From assembly GCA_017650105.1 (NCBI GenBank), contig JAGCFO010000025.1, forward strand, positions 124,001 through 188,000: a stretch of DNA of 64,000 bases. Reading direction: 5' to 3'. The notes below the pieces were generated by a model. It was not told where the DNA came from. It did not search any database and saw nothing but the letters and a program-made list of their open reading frames with translations. Shown one piece after another: positions 35,027 to 44,165 of the stretch (its first letter is position 1; the number at the start of each line of letters is the position of its first letter). Position numbers and translations under genes: made by a program. This DNA comes from Bacteroidaceae bacterium (GTDB lineage Bacteria; Bacteroidota; Bacteroidia; Bacteroidales; Bacteroidaceae).

Positions 35027-35072
35027 AAGAGAGCCTTTTCCGCATCGACGGAAAGGGCTCTCTTCTGTTTTT
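35027..35072 (+). terminator. Terminator after the ACT gene
   Basis: AAGAGAGCCTTTTCCG pairs with CGGAAAGGGCTCTCTT around CATCGA, followed by CTGTTTTT. Confidence 0.88.
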
Positions 35073-35138
35073 CCGCTGATGATTTCGCTGTTTGTTTCTC
35101 AAAAAAAGGAAAGAGAATTATTGCATGCCTCATACTGA

Positions 35139-35243
35139 TTTTTCCCTTCTCGATAAAAATTATGAAGAAGGGAATAATTTTTTTGGAGAACAAATATCGC
35201 GCGCTGAAGAAGGAAAAAATCTTTTTGGAGAAGGGAAAATTTC
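35139..35243 (+). repeat. Intergenic modular repeat, copy F
   Basis: Order: TTTTTCCCTTCTCGATAAAA (inverted module), TATGAAGAAGGGAATAA, TTTTTTTGGAGAACAAATAT, CGCGCGCTGAAGAAGG, AAAAAATC, TTTTTGGAGAAGGGAAAA. The core is present and flanked on both sides by further modules. It lies between convergent genes. Confidence 0.85.
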
Positions 35244-35269
35244 GGCACGACAAAGAATGCCGAAGAGTC

Positions 35270-35818
35270 TCAGTCGAACTTCTCTGCTTCCTCAAACGAC
35301 AGAGCCTTCAAGTCCTTGGGCGACAGCTTCATCTCCTCTGGCGCAATAGGCCATTCAATGCCTACCGTCGGATCGTCGAAACGTATCGACGCCTCACTTT
35401 GCGGGGCATACTCATTGTCGCATTTATACGTGAAGATAGCCTCCTCGCTCAGCACGAGGAATCCGTGTGCAAAGCCTCGCGGGATGAAAAGCTGCTGCTT
35501 GTTTTCGTCGCTCAGTTCCACCATTACTTGTTTGCCGAACGTCGGGGAGCTGCGTCGGAGGTCGACAGCCACATCCAGCACGCGCCCTTTGATGACGCGC
35601 ACCAATTTTGCCTGACTGCAAGCCCCACGCTGATAATGCAAGCCCCTCAGCACGCCGCGCGACGATTTCGACTCGTTATCCTGCACGAAGTTCACAGCAC
35701 CGATCTGCTCCTCGAACTCCTTCATCTTGAAAGTCTCCATAAAATATCCGCGGGCATCCTCAAACACTCTCGGGCGAATGACATATACCCCTTCAACGTC
35801 TGTCTTGATGTATTCCAT
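35270..35818 (-). CDS. rfbC: dTDP-4-dehydrorhamnose 3,5-epimerase
   Basis: Cupin enzyme of dTDP-L-rhamnose synthesis, 182 residues. GVLRGLHYQRGACSQAKLVRV contains the catalytic His, with the downstream GRVLDVAVDLRRSSPTFGK and IPRGFAHGFLVLSEEAIFTYKC carrying the partner residues. It stands alone, with its own TATCTTTG box at 35845-35852. Together with rfbD at 2365 it implies rhamnose in the cell surface polysaccharide. Confidence 0.95.
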   Translation of the reverse strand: MEYIKTDVEGVYVIRPRVFEDARGYFMETFKMKEFEEQIGAVNFVQDNESKSSRGVLRGLHYQRGACSQAKLVRVIKGRVLDVAVDLRRSSPTFGKQVMVELSDENKQQLFIPRGFAHGFLVLSEEAIFTYKCDNEYAPQSEASIRFDDPTVGIEWPIAPEEMKLSPKDLKALSFEEAEKFD

Positions 35819-35844
35819 AAACGAAAACTGATTCTTGCGTGCTG

Positions 35845-35852
35845 CAAAGATA
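35845..35852 (-). promoter_or_regulatory. -7 box of rfbC
   Basis: TATCTTTG on the minus strand, 27 bases before the ATG; no strong -33 element. Confidence 0.55.
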
Positions 35853-35972
35853 CGAAATAAATCGCGAAAAAACCCATTTTCTCTCCTTTTTTATTTTAAA
35901 AGGGAACTTGTCAAGAAACGCCCAGAAGTCAAAGGAAAACTTTTCCACTTTTTTGCGAGAAAAAAACGGACT

Positions 35973-36006
35973 TTTGTGTTTCGTCTGAAAAAATATCTTA
36001 TATTTG
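35973..36006 (+). promoter_or_regulatory. Promoter placed directly at the HU-SPOR gene start
   Basis: TATATTTG at 35999-36006 ends four bases before the GTG at 36011; TTTG at 35973-35976 lies 22 bases upstream. If used, the message would be leaderless or nearly so. Confidence 0.55.
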
Positions 36007-36010
36007 CAAC

Positions 36011-37066
36011 GTGGAAAAATTAGGAAAGCAAATAGGATTGCTGCTGCAGGAGAACGACTGCGTTGTTCTGCCTGGATTCGGTGGATTTCTCATCCGTCCC
36101 GTTGGTGCTCATTATGCTGATGACGAGCATCTTTTCCTTCCCCCCTCCCGTACGGTAGCCTTCAACAGCCGTCTCACCGAAAACGACGGGCTCCTCGCCA
36201 ACCGATATATGCATGACTTCCAGATTGGCTACAACGATGCCTATCGTCTGGTAGAAAAAGACATTGAACGGCTTGCCGACACCCTTGCAACCGAAGGGAC
36301 AGCGTCTCTTCCCGGCGTGGGAGTGCTGCAACAGGACATCCAGAGTGCCATCCACTTCACGGCTGACAACAAAGGGCTGGAGATGCCTTCGCTCTGCGGA
36401 TTGGATGCCATAGGCATACAAACACTTTCCGTACTCAGCGACAACAGGAAGCACGTCGGCGCAGAGACTTCAAAACCCGTCATCACCACAACGCCGAAGT
36501 CTATCGACATACACATCGGGAAACGTTTCGTGCACGCAATATCCTCTGCTGCAGCTGCCGCTCTCCTGTTGGTGCTCTTTGCCCTACCTATGAGCAGAGA
36601 CCAACAGCCCAACGTGGCAGGACTCAACATTGCCTCCAACTCAGCGAAAGCAACAGCCGAAACAACTCTCGTTGCCGAAACTCCAAGCGCAAGCGAGAGC
36701 CGCAGCATCTATCCCTTCGAGGCTGTCATCACATCCAAGACTGAGTCTGAGACAATATCAGCTAACGAAAGCGCCGTTCCCCAGAGCACAGAGGCAACCA
36801 CTCCGTCAGAAAGCGTTGCCGAAAGTGCCGAGAAACCTTACCATATTATTATAGCCAGCCTGCCTAACGAGCGCAACGCCGACTTGCTGGTGAAGAAGTA
36901 CACGAACAAAGGATTCCCCGAAACACGCATCCTCCGTGTTGACAACTATGTGCGCATTTCCCTCGCGTCCTTCGCCGAGAAAGAAGATGCCGTTGAACGC
37001 TTGCGCGAGATACGCAGCGACGAGACATACAAACACGCGTGGGTGTTCACCGAGAAAAAACAATAA
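36011..37066 (+). CDS. HU-like (CCDC81-type) domain, transmembrane and SPOR domain protein
   Basis: A 351-residue bitopic protein starting at GTG. Residues 1-130 resemble the bacterial HU/CCDC81-type domain (ENDCVVLPGFGGFLIRPVGA; LLANRYMHDFQIGYNDAYRL). One membrane helix follows at about residues 178-197 (SSAAAAALLLVLFALPM). After a Ser/Thr/Glu-rich linker the last 75 residues form a SPOR domain (YHIIIASLPNERNADLLVKK), which binds denuded peptidoglycan at division sites. The layout would place a DNA-binding-like fold in the cytoplasm and a wall-binding domain outside. It is probably co-transcribed with the FHA gene nine bases downstream. Confidence 0.85.
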   Translation: MEKLGKQIGLLLQENDCVVLPGFGGFLIRPVGAHYADDEHLFLPPSRTVAFNSRLTENDGLLANRYMHDFQIGYNDAYRLVEKDIERLADTLATEGTASLPGVGVLQQDIQSAIHFTADNKGLEMPSLCGLDAIGIQTLSVLSDNRKHVGAETSKPVITTTPKSIDIHIGKRFVHAISSAAAAALLLVLFALPMSRDQQPNVAGLNIASNSAKATAETTLVAETPSASESRSIYPFEAVITSKTESETISANESAVPQSTEATTPSESVAESAEKPYHIIIASLPNERNADLLVKKYTNKGFPETRILRVDNYVRISLASFAEKEDAVERLREIRSDETYKHAWVFTEKKQ

Positions 37067-37075
37067 GTTTCATTC

Positions 37076-37627
37076 ATGAAACGCGTACGCTGCCCCAAAT
37101 GTGATCATTTCATCCTCTTCGATGAAACACAATACACCGAGGGGCAGTCTCTCGTTTTTGTGTGCGACAACTGCCAAAAACAGTTCTCCATTCGTTTGGG
37201 TGTAAGCAAGCTTCGTGCCACGCAACGCGAAGAAAACCAGTCGTCTGCACCGACTGAGGAAGAGTCAGCTACGTTTGGCTTCATCTCCGTAGTGGAAAAC
37301 GCTTTTGCCTATCATCAAGTTATTCCCTTGAAGATGGGCGATAACCTCATCGGGCGACGCAACAAAGGCACCGAAGTCGACATTCCCATCGAGACAAACG
37401 ACCCGAGTATGGATCGGAGGCATTGCTACATCAATGTAAGGCAAAACAAACAGGGAGACATAGTCTTTACCCTCCGCGACAACAACAGCAACTGCGGCAC
37501 ATTTCTCAACAACGACATTCTCAGCCCAAAAGACAGAATCCGCATCTACGACGGAGCCATCATCACCTTAGGAGCAACGACAATCATCCTTCACGAACAC
37601 GAAACCGAAGAGCAAGCGGGAATGTGA
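37076..37627 (+). CDS. Zinc-ribbon and FHA domain protein
   Basis: A 183-residue cytoplasmic protein. The N-terminus has a treble-clef or zinc ribbon with two CxxC pairs (VRCPKCDHF and FVCDNCQKQF). Residues about 80-175 form an FHA domain: NLIGRRNKGTEVDIPIETND, PSMDRRHCYINV (the Arg-Arg-His contact region) and RDNNSNCGTFLNND, which bind phosphothreonine. No Ser/Thr kinase gene is nearby. It partners the HU-SPOR gene in one transcript. Confidence 0.9.
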   Translation: MKRVRCPKCDHFILFDETQYTEGQSLVFVCDNCQKQFSIRLGVSKLRATQREENQSSAPTEEESATFGFISVVENAFAYHQVIPLKMGDNLIGRRNKGTEVDIPIETNDPSMDRRHCYINVRQNKQGDIVFTLRDNNSNCGTFLNNDILSPKDRIRIYDGAIITLGATTIILHEHETEEQAGM

Positions 37628-37707
37628 TTTTCCTCCCTATCGGAGTACTTTTTTGCACTTTTTCTGAACTTTTTTTGCTTTTCCGATGATGTTGGAAAAA
37701 AATGATA

Positions 37708-37715
37708 TAAATTTG
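37708..37715 (+). promoter_or_regulatory. -7 box of the oxidoreductase-DUF1080 operon
   Basis: TAAATTTG, 42 bases before the ATG at 37757; no good -33 element at the usual distance. Confidence 0.5.
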
Positions 37716-37756
37716 TAGTCATCTAATACATAATAATCCTTTTTAAAATAAATACC

Positions 37757-39016
37757 ATGGGTTTTTCAAGAAGAGATTTTCTGAAAGCGACAGGAGCAAT
37801 GGGATTGTTTACCATCATTCCTCGCAAAGTGATGGGAGGACTGCCAGGAGTAGTTCCACCCAGTGATCAACTAACCAAGGGCATCATAGGTGTCGGCGGA
37901 ATGGGACGTGGGCATTACAACTATGGAGGAACACGCCTCATTGCCATCTGCGATGTTGACAAAAGTCACCTTCAGGCAGGACTTGATGCTGCCCCCGACA
38001 AAATCAAAGGTTTCACCGACTTCCGCGAGCTCATCGCTATGCGCGACGTTGACATCGTCCACATCGCTACTCCGCCACATTGGCACGGAATCATGGCCGT
38101 TGAAGCAGCAAAGGCAGGAAAAGACATCTGGTGCGAAAAACCAATGACTCGCACTATTGGCGAAGGAAAACGCGTAATGGAAGCAGTCAAGCAGCATGGC
38201 AACATCTTCCGCCTCAACACATGGTTCCGCTTTGCCGATACGTTCTACGGAATGGGTACCACAGTAGAGCCTATCAAGAAGCTTGTTGACAGCGGGCTAC
38301 TCGGTTGGCCTCTTACCGTCACCATCGGGCGACATACAGGTTTCGACTGGAAATTCTATTGGGTCGGAAACACAAATCTCGCCCCGCAGGCTGTGCCAAA
38401 GGAACTTGACTACGATATGTGGCTCGGCCCGGCTCCCTACAAGCCATACAATGTACACCGCACCCATCAGACCTTCCGTGGATATTGGGATTATGACGGT
38501 GGTGGTCTTGGAGATATGGGACAACACTACATCGACCCCGTACAGTACTTCCTCGGAAAAGACGACACCAGCCCTGTGCTAGTGGAAATAGATGCTCCAC
38601 AGCAGCACAGCGATGCCGTAGGCACTTGGCGCAAAATAACCTTCACATATGCAGACGGCTGCAAGATTATCCTTGATGGATCTGGAACTATTACCGACGT
38701 TCCTTACATCGAGGGGCCGAAAGGCAAACTATGGCCAGGCTTCCGTTCCGATATACCCGACTTACAGCGTAAACTTGCCGAGTTTCCCGATCCCAAACCA
38801 CAAGCCACAGACTTCATCCAATCGGTACGCACACGCGAGAAATTTGCGCTTAACGAGGTTAATGGATTCCGTTCCTGCACGCTTGTCAACATGGGTATCA
38901 CGGCTCTGCGCCTGAACCGCAACCTTCGTTTCGACCCTGAAAAGCTACAATTCATCGATGACGATGCTGCCAACAGGCTCATCAACCAACCTATGCGTGC
39001 CCCTTGGATTCTCTGA
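37757..39016 (+). CDS. Gfo/Idh/MocA family oxidoreductase with a Tat-like signal
   Basis: A 419-residue NAD(P)-dependent sugar oxidoreductase. The N-terminus GFSRRDFLKATGAMGLFTII is a twin-arginine signal, so the folded enzyme with its cofactor would be exported. The Rossmann motif is GVGGMGRGHYNYGG, followed by CDVDKSHLQAGL and HIATPPHWHGIMAVEAAKAGKDIWCEKPMT, the family's nucleotide and EKP catalytic motif. GH109-type or 3-dehydro-sugar-forming activity is possible. The DUF1080 gene 25 bases downstream favours oxidation of a glycoside at C3. Confidence 0.9.
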   Translation: MGFSRRDFLKATGAMGLFTIIPRKVMGGLPGVVPPSDQLTKGIIGVGGMGRGHYNYGGTRLIAICDVDKSHLQAGLDAAPDKIKGFTDFRELIAMRDVDIVHIATPPHWHGIMAVEAAKAGKDIWCEKPMTRTIGEGKRVMEAVKQHGNIFRLNTWFRFADTFYGMGTTVEPIKKLVDSGLLGWPLTVTIGRHTGFDWKFYWVGNTNLAPQAVPKELDYDMWLGPAPYKPYNVHRTHQTFRGYWDYDGGGLGDMGQHYIDPVQYFLGKDDTSPVLVEIDAPQQHSDAVGTWRKITFTYADGCKIILDGSGTITDVPYIEGPKGKLWPGFRSDIPDLQRKLAEFPDPKPQATDFIQSVRTREKFALNEVNGFRSCTLVNMGITALRLNRNLRFDPEKLQFIDDDAANRLINQPMRAPWIL

Positions 39017-39041
39017 TGTTTTACCTTAACTACTGTAGAAT

Positions 39042-42000
39042 ATGAAAACACTTCGATATTTCTTTGTAACATTTGTTGCATTTTTGATATGTTCCCTGTC
39101 AATAACAGCTCAGACTGATCCAGGGCGCACCAACAAGACTATCGTTGCCGATGTGCTTGCTCAAATGCCTGCTCAGAACGCATCTAAGAGCAACGCTCTG
39201 ATGGAAGAACTTCTTCGTACGGGTGATGAAGGAGTCCTCAACATCGTATCACTTATGTCTGCCCCAGGTGAAGGCGACAATACGGCAATGGAATATGCGC
39301 TGAGCGGAATGGCTCGTTACGTCATGAAAGACAAGGCAATGGAGCCCAAGCGCCTCGCCTACTCCAAGTCTTTGGCTAAGGCTCTTTCGGCTACATCTAT
39401 CGACGAGGTTCGTTTCTTCCTCCTTACCCAACTGCTGCTTGTCGGCAAAGACGAGGCAGTTCCTGCTGTTGCTGCGTGCGTTAACAACGACCGCCTACGC
39501 GATGTTGCATGCCGAACCCTTGTCAACATCGGCTCATCCGAAGCGAAAGCCGCATTAGCAAAAATCGGTTACAAAACAGTTCCTGACGCTGATGCACTTC
39601 CCGCTCCCGACGACACCGAGCGAATTGAAGCCAACCGAGTAGTCTCCATGTACGATTTAATCAAATCGGCAGGGATTGCTGCTCTTCCACAAGTCTCAAA
39701 GGCAATGAAAGACGGAGATCGCCGCTATCGCCAGGCTGTCCTCAACATTGTAGCTGAAGAACTTGCTGGAAATCCTGCCACAACAGCGACATTGCTCAAA
39801 AGCCTCAAAAAAGGCAGCAACGAAGCCAAGGTGGACATTATGGATTTCTTCTCCCGTACTGGAAACAAGGCTGCTGTAGGTGCTATTACCAAATGCCTTA
39901 AAAGCAAAGACATCAACGTTCTGACCTCAGCAATCTCCTCACTCGCCAAAATAGGAGGTCCCGAGGCTCTCACTCCCCTTGTAGATATTCTCAAGGGCAA
40001 TGACGATTTCAAGACAGCACTTGTACGCAATGCTCTACCTTATATGGATGCCGACATCTCTACAGCGCTCCTAAACGGTATTGACTCTTTCTCCCCGGAA
40101 GGTCAAGTTGTAGCAACTCAATTGCTCGGTCATCGTGCTTGCACTACCGCAGGCCCCAAAATCTTTGAGCTGCTCAATTCCAATTATGGTGCTCTGAGCA
40201 ATGCAGCTTACGAAGCTCTTCCTGGTGTCTCTACTGAAGAAGACATCGACCAACTGTGCTCTATGATGGCATCAGAAAAGGATGCTTCTCGCCTTACCAA
40301 CATAAAAGATGCCCTTCTCGCTGCTTCCAACCTTATGGAAGCTCCCACACGTGAAGCCCTCTTCCTGAAGAAAGCATCATCAGCAAGTGCCGCTGATAAG
40401 CTTAACTACTACAACCTCCTTAGCCGTATTGGTAGTGCTGATGCCGGTTTGCTTAACACATTCTTCAGCCTTCTTTCGAAAGGAAGTGACACAGAGAAGG
40501 CAGCTGCTGTAGAAAACCTGTTGATGCGTCCCGACCATGAAACCGTGATTCGCCGAGCTCTTGCTGCTGGCAATAACGATGCCACTCAGGCAAAGGCGTT
40601 ACTTCCCGTCATCCTCAAACATGTATCCTCAGCTGACTTAACTGCAGAGCGCAAACTCATCTTCCTTCGTGACGCATTCAACTTGGCTGCCACCGACGAA
40701 GAGAAATGTGCTGTCCTTACAGCTATTAGCGATGCTAAAACATTCCAAGGCATGCTCTTTGCAGGACAGTTTATTGACGTTCCCGCCTTACAACAAGCAG
40801 CTGCACGTACTGTTATGAATATTGGCCTTTCCGACAAGTCATTTAATGGAGCAACTGCTGTTTCATTACTCGAGCGCGTAGTAGACGTGCTTGAAGGAGG
40901 TGACGCTCGCTATGAGAAGGAAGCTGTCAAGAAACACCTTGCCGAGATGGAAGAGGGAGAAGGATTTGTTTCGCTTTTCAACGGCAAGGATCTTAGCGGA
41001 TGGAAAGGTCTTGTTGGCAATCCCTTCACTCGTGCTCAAATGAAACCTAAGAAGCTGGCTGCCGAACAAGAAAAAGCCGACGAGGTAATGCGAGCTGACT
41101 GGAAAGTGGAAGATGGTTGCCTCACTTATGTAGGCAATGGCTATGATAACATCTGCACTACCAAGCAATATGCCGATTTTGAACTTCTTCTCGACTGGCG
41201 GCTCGATCCAGCCGGAGCAGAGCCCGATGCAGGCGTATACCTTCGCGGCACGCCACAAGTACAAATCTGGGATATTGCACGCACTAATGTTGGGGCACAA
41301 GTAGGCTCAGGAGGACTCTATAACAACCAGAAAAACAAGAGCACTCCATCACATGTTGCCGACAATCCTACTGGAGAATGGAACACCTTCCGCATCCTTA
41401 TGCGAGGCGACAGAGTAAGCGTTTGGCTCAATGGCGATCAGGTTGTAAACAACGTCATAATGGAAAACTACTGGGATCGTTCACAACCCATCCCTTACAT
41501 CGATCAAATTGAGCTACAGGCACATGGAAGCAAGGTTTGGTATCGCGACATCTATGTAAAGGAACTCCCGAGCTCAAAGCCTTATGAGGTAAGCGCACAG
41601 GAGAAAAAAGAAGGGTTCCGCCCACTTTTCGACGGTGTCACCATGCACGGCTGGACAGGCAACCTGCAAGATTATGTTGCCGAAGACGGATGTATCGTCC
41701 TCTATCCTAATCACGGTGGAGGTGGCAACCTCTACACCGAAGAGGAGTTCTCTGATTTCATTCTTCGGTTTGACGTTTGGCTTACGCCAGCTGCCAACAA
41801 CGGTTTGGGAGTACGTACCCCTATGGAGGGCGATGCAGCCTATGTAGGTATGGAGCTTCAGATACTTGATAATGAAGATCCCATTTACAAAGATCTTCAA
41901 GTTTACCAATATCATGGTTCTGTCTACGGAGTCATCCCGGCAAAGCGTGGCTATCAAAACAAGCCTGGCGAGTGGAACACCGAAGAGGTCTATTTCAAAG

Positions 42001-42197
42001 GCAACAAAGTACGTGTAACGCTCAACGGAACAGTCATCCTCGATGGCGACATCAAAGAGGCTTCAAAGAACTTCACCGAGACCATCGACCATCGTGAACA
42101 TCCGGGACTCTCAAATCCAAAGGGACATATCGGTTTCCTCGGACATGGTTCACATGTTAAGTTCCGCAACATTCGCATCAAGGAGCTGAAAAAGTAA
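39042..42197 (+). CDS. HEAT-repeat protein with two DUF1080 (3-keto-disaccharide hydrolase) domains
   Basis: A 1051-residue exported protein (signal KTLRYFFVTFVAFLICSLSI, cleavage after TAQ). Residues about 30-630 are alpha-helical HEAT-like repeats (for example KCLKSKDINVLTSAISSLAK). Two DUF1080 jelly-roll domains follow: from about residue 641 (GFVSLFNGKDLSGWKG; PDAGVYLRGTPQVQIWD) and from about residue 858 (GFRPLFDGVTMHGWTG; VGMELQILDNEDPIY). DUF1080 enzymes cleave 3-keto-glycosides. The oxidoreductase upstream would make the 3-keto substrate. A 12-bp terminator closes the operon. Confidence 0.9.
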   Translation: MKTLRYFFVTFVAFLICSLSITAQTDPGRTNKTIVADVLAQMPAQNASKSNALMEELLRTGDEGVLNIVSLMSAPGEGDNTAMEYALSGMARYVMKDKAMEPKRLAYSKSLAKALSATSIDEVRFFLLTQLLLVGKDEAVPAVAACVNNDRLRDVACRTLVNIGSSEAKAALAKIGYKTVPDADALPAPDDTERIEANRVVSMYDLIKSAGIAALPQVSKAMKDGDRRYRQAVLNIVAEELAGNPATTATLLKSLKKGSNEAKVDIMDFFSRTGNKAAVGAITKCLKSKDINVLTSAISSLAKIGGPEALTPLVDILKGNDDFKTALVRNALPYMDADISTALLNGIDSFSPEGQVVATQLLGHRACTTAGPKIFELLNSNYGALSNAAYEALPGVSTEEDIDQLCSMMASEKDASRLTNIKDALLAASNLMEAPTREALFLKKASSASAADKLNYYNLLSRIGSADAGLLNTFFSLLSKGSDTEKAAAVENLLMRPDHETVIRRALAAGNNDATQAKALLPVILKHVSSADLTAERKLIFLRDAFNLAATDEEKCAVLTAISDAKTFQGMLFAGQFIDVPALQQAAARTVMNIGLSDKSFNGATAVSLLERVVDVLEGGDARYEKEAVKKHLAEMEEGEGFVSLFNGKDLSGWKGLVGNPFTRAQMKPKKLAAEQEKADEVMRADWKVEDGCLTYVGNGYDNICTTKQYADFELLLDWRLDPAGAEPDAGVYLRGTPQVQIWDIARTNVGAQVGSGGLYNNQKNKSTPSHVADNPTGEWNTFRILMRGDRVSVWLNGDQVVNNVIMENYWDRSQPIPYIDQIELQAHGSKVWYRDIYVKELPSSKPYEVSAQEKKEGFRPLFDGVTMHGWTGNLQDYVAEDGCIVLYPNHGGGGNLYTEEEFSDFILRFDVWLTPAANNGLGVRTPMEGDAAYVGMELQILDNEDPIYKDLQVYQYHGSVYGVIPAKRGYQNKPGEWNTEEVYFKGNKVRVTLNGTVILDGDIKEASKNFTETIDHREHPGLSNPKGHIGFLGHGSHVKFRNIRIKELKK

Positions 42198-42224
42198 ATC
42201 GCCTCCTTTTGGGAAGCTTATGAA

Positions 42225-42262
42225 AAAGGCACATCCTCTATCGGGGATGTGCCTTTCTTTTA
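42225..42262 (+). terminator. Terminator after the DUF1080 gene
   Basis: AAAGGCACATCC (42225-42236) pairs with GGATGTGCCTTT (42245-42256), followed by CTTTTATT. Confidence 0.92.
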
Positions 42263-42295
42263 TTGTTGCAATCTGAAAAAACGACTGGTGTACTT

Positions 42296-44140
42296 TTATT
42301 CTTTTGAATGCACCACTTCCACATCATCATATGCCAACCTTTCTCCTGATTCAAGATGCTCCGCTTCGAAGCGCAGAAGGCTCACGTTCACAGGAGAGAA
42401 TTTGACTTCTTGCCATATGGGGTTGTTCACAATATTTGAGAACTCTCCCGCGCCCAACTTTTCCCATTTTCCATCCGGCAGCATCCCCCAGAGAGAATAG
42501 TGTGTAGCGACTCCGTCCTTGTCTGTTCCTTGAGGAGGAAAGTAACGGAAAGCTGATATAGCCTTATGTGGGTCAACTTCTATGAGCATTGTCTTCGGAG
42601 ACGGGAACGCTATGTTTAAGTTAGAAGAGTGTTTCAAGCTCGTCCTATAGTCCTCTTCCTTTAGCTCAGGAGCAAGATAAACTCCTATCTTTGAGATTAG
42701 CGGACACGCTTTTGAGTCAACGATTGTCATTCGTAATTGGGTAGCTGTCACCGTAGGGAAGCATATAATACGCCTATGACCAATTGTCGTCAGCCCATCA
42801 CCATGTTCAACGAGTTGGTCCTTTAGAGGAACCCATTGTCCATCCACAAGAGCATCCAAGGCAAACTTTTTTACGCGTTGGCCAAGACGGATATACTCTT
42901 CTGCAACAAATCGGTTGAAAGAAGTAGGCTCTCCAAAATCAAGAGTTAATGTTGCCGAAGTCACGTCATCATCGGTTGCCCAATAGGTATCAGCCTTGCC
43001 ATCAAGCACTTTATTAGCAGCATAGCGTCTGCTGTTTCCCCGTTCGTTGCTGGCTGTTGCTTTGGCATGCTTTGCCAAGTCGTCTTTGAATACTGACTCC
43101 ACCATACGAGCAAACATCAGTCCTCTAACACTATCCGTCGGGTGGATTCGTCCATTAGGCGCAACGGGGAAGTTGAGCAATAGCGTAGAGTTGCGTCCTA
43201 CAGACTTATAATAAGTATCCATCAGCTTCGCCACACTCTTCACGTGGTTGTCCTCCTTCTGGTGATAGAACCATCCAGGACGTATACTTGTATTCGTTTC
43301 TCCGGGTACCCAGATGTCTCCTGTCTCAACTCCGAAATGAAGGTGCTCAAAAGGTACATCCCCCGTGCTCTTCATCAAGCTCCAGTTGGTAGACCCGACG
43401 TATCCGGCTTCTGTTCCCACCCAACGCAGATCTGCACGCGTGCCCACGTCGGCCCAAATAACGATTTCGGGTTGCAGACTACGAATGAGTTTATATGTTT
43501 CTGGCCACTGGTAATATGTTTTGCGATCAATATGTCTCCGTTCATTAGCACCTCCGTACCATCCATCCCCGCCGTTAGCGCCATCAAACCACACCTCAAA
43601 CATGTCTCCATATTGGGAAAGCAATTCGCGCAGCTGGTTGCGGAAATAATCAATATATTCCGGATAGCCATATTGTGGATGGTTACGATCCCAAGGTGAC
43701 AGATAAACGGCAAACTTCAGTCCTTCCTCGCGACAGGCGTCAGCAAGTTCACGGACCACATCTCCTTTGCCGTCTTTCCAAGGTGAACTCTTTACAGAAA
43801 AATCCGTATAGGCTGACGGCCACAAGCAGAAACCGCAATGATGCTTAGCTGTGAGGATGATCCCCTTCATTCCAGCCTGTTTGCAAACTCGTGCCCATTG
43901 CCTACAATCAAGATCCGACGGATTAAAGAGCTGGGGAGACTCGTTGCCATAGCCCCACTCTTGATCGGTATACGTGTTCAAGGAATAATGGATGAATGCA
44001 TACATCTCCATATCCTGCAACTTGATTTGTCGCTCAGCAGGAAGGGGGCCACATGGCTTCGGTTCTTTTACTTTGTTGCCCATGCACGCAAACATAATGC
44101 ACGACAACAGAGAAACAAAAAAGAGAGTCTTCAGTTTCAT
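42296..44140 (-). CDS. Alpha-L-fucosidase, glycoside hydrolase family 29, with a discoidin-like module
   Basis: A 614-residue lipoprotein (lipobox IMFAC in the signal MKLKTLFFVSLLSCIMFACM). The GH29 barrel covers about residues 35-345: FIHYSLNTYTDQEWGYGNES, GIILTAKHHCGFCLWPSAYT and the nucleophile Asp in MFEVWFDGANGGDGW. After it, residues about 350-480 form an F5/8-type-C or CBM32-like domain (ANKVLDGKADTYWATDDDVT; TLTLDFGEPTSFNRFVAEE), and a further beta module ends the protein. It should cleave alpha-fucosides at the cell surface. It converges on the DUF1080 operon. Confidence 0.92.
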   Translation of the reverse strand: MKLKTLFFVSLLSCIMFACMGNKVKEPKPCGPLPAERQIKLQDMEMYAFIHYSLNTYTDQEWGYGNESPQLFNPSDLDCRQWARVCKQAGMKGIILTAKHHCGFCLWPSAYTDFSVKSSPWKDGKGDVVRELADACREEGLKFAVYLSPWDRNHPQYGYPEYIDYFRNQLRELLSQYGDMFEVWFDGANGGDGWYGGANERRHIDRKTYYQWPETYKLIRSLQPEIVIWADVGTRADLRWVGTEAGYVGSTNWSLMKSTGDVPFEHLHFGVETGDIWVPGETNTSIRPGWFYHQKEDNHVKSVAKLMDTYYKSVGRNSTLLLNFPVAPNGRIHPTDSVRGLMFARMVESVFKDDLAKHAKATASNERGNSRRYAANKVLDGKADTYWATDDDVTSATLTLDFGEPTSFNRFVAEEYIRLGQRVKKFALDALVDGQWVPLKDQLVEHGDGLTTIGHRRIICFPTVTATQLRMTIVDSKACPLISKIGVYLAPELKEEDYRTSLKHSSNLNIAFPSPKTMLIEVDPHKAISAFRYFPPQGTDKDGVATHYSLWGMLPDGKWEKLGAGEFSNIVNNPIWQEVKFSPVNVSLLRFEAEHLESGERLAYDDVEVVHSKE

Positions 44141-44165
44141 AATCAATTCATTTTTCGTTATAATA

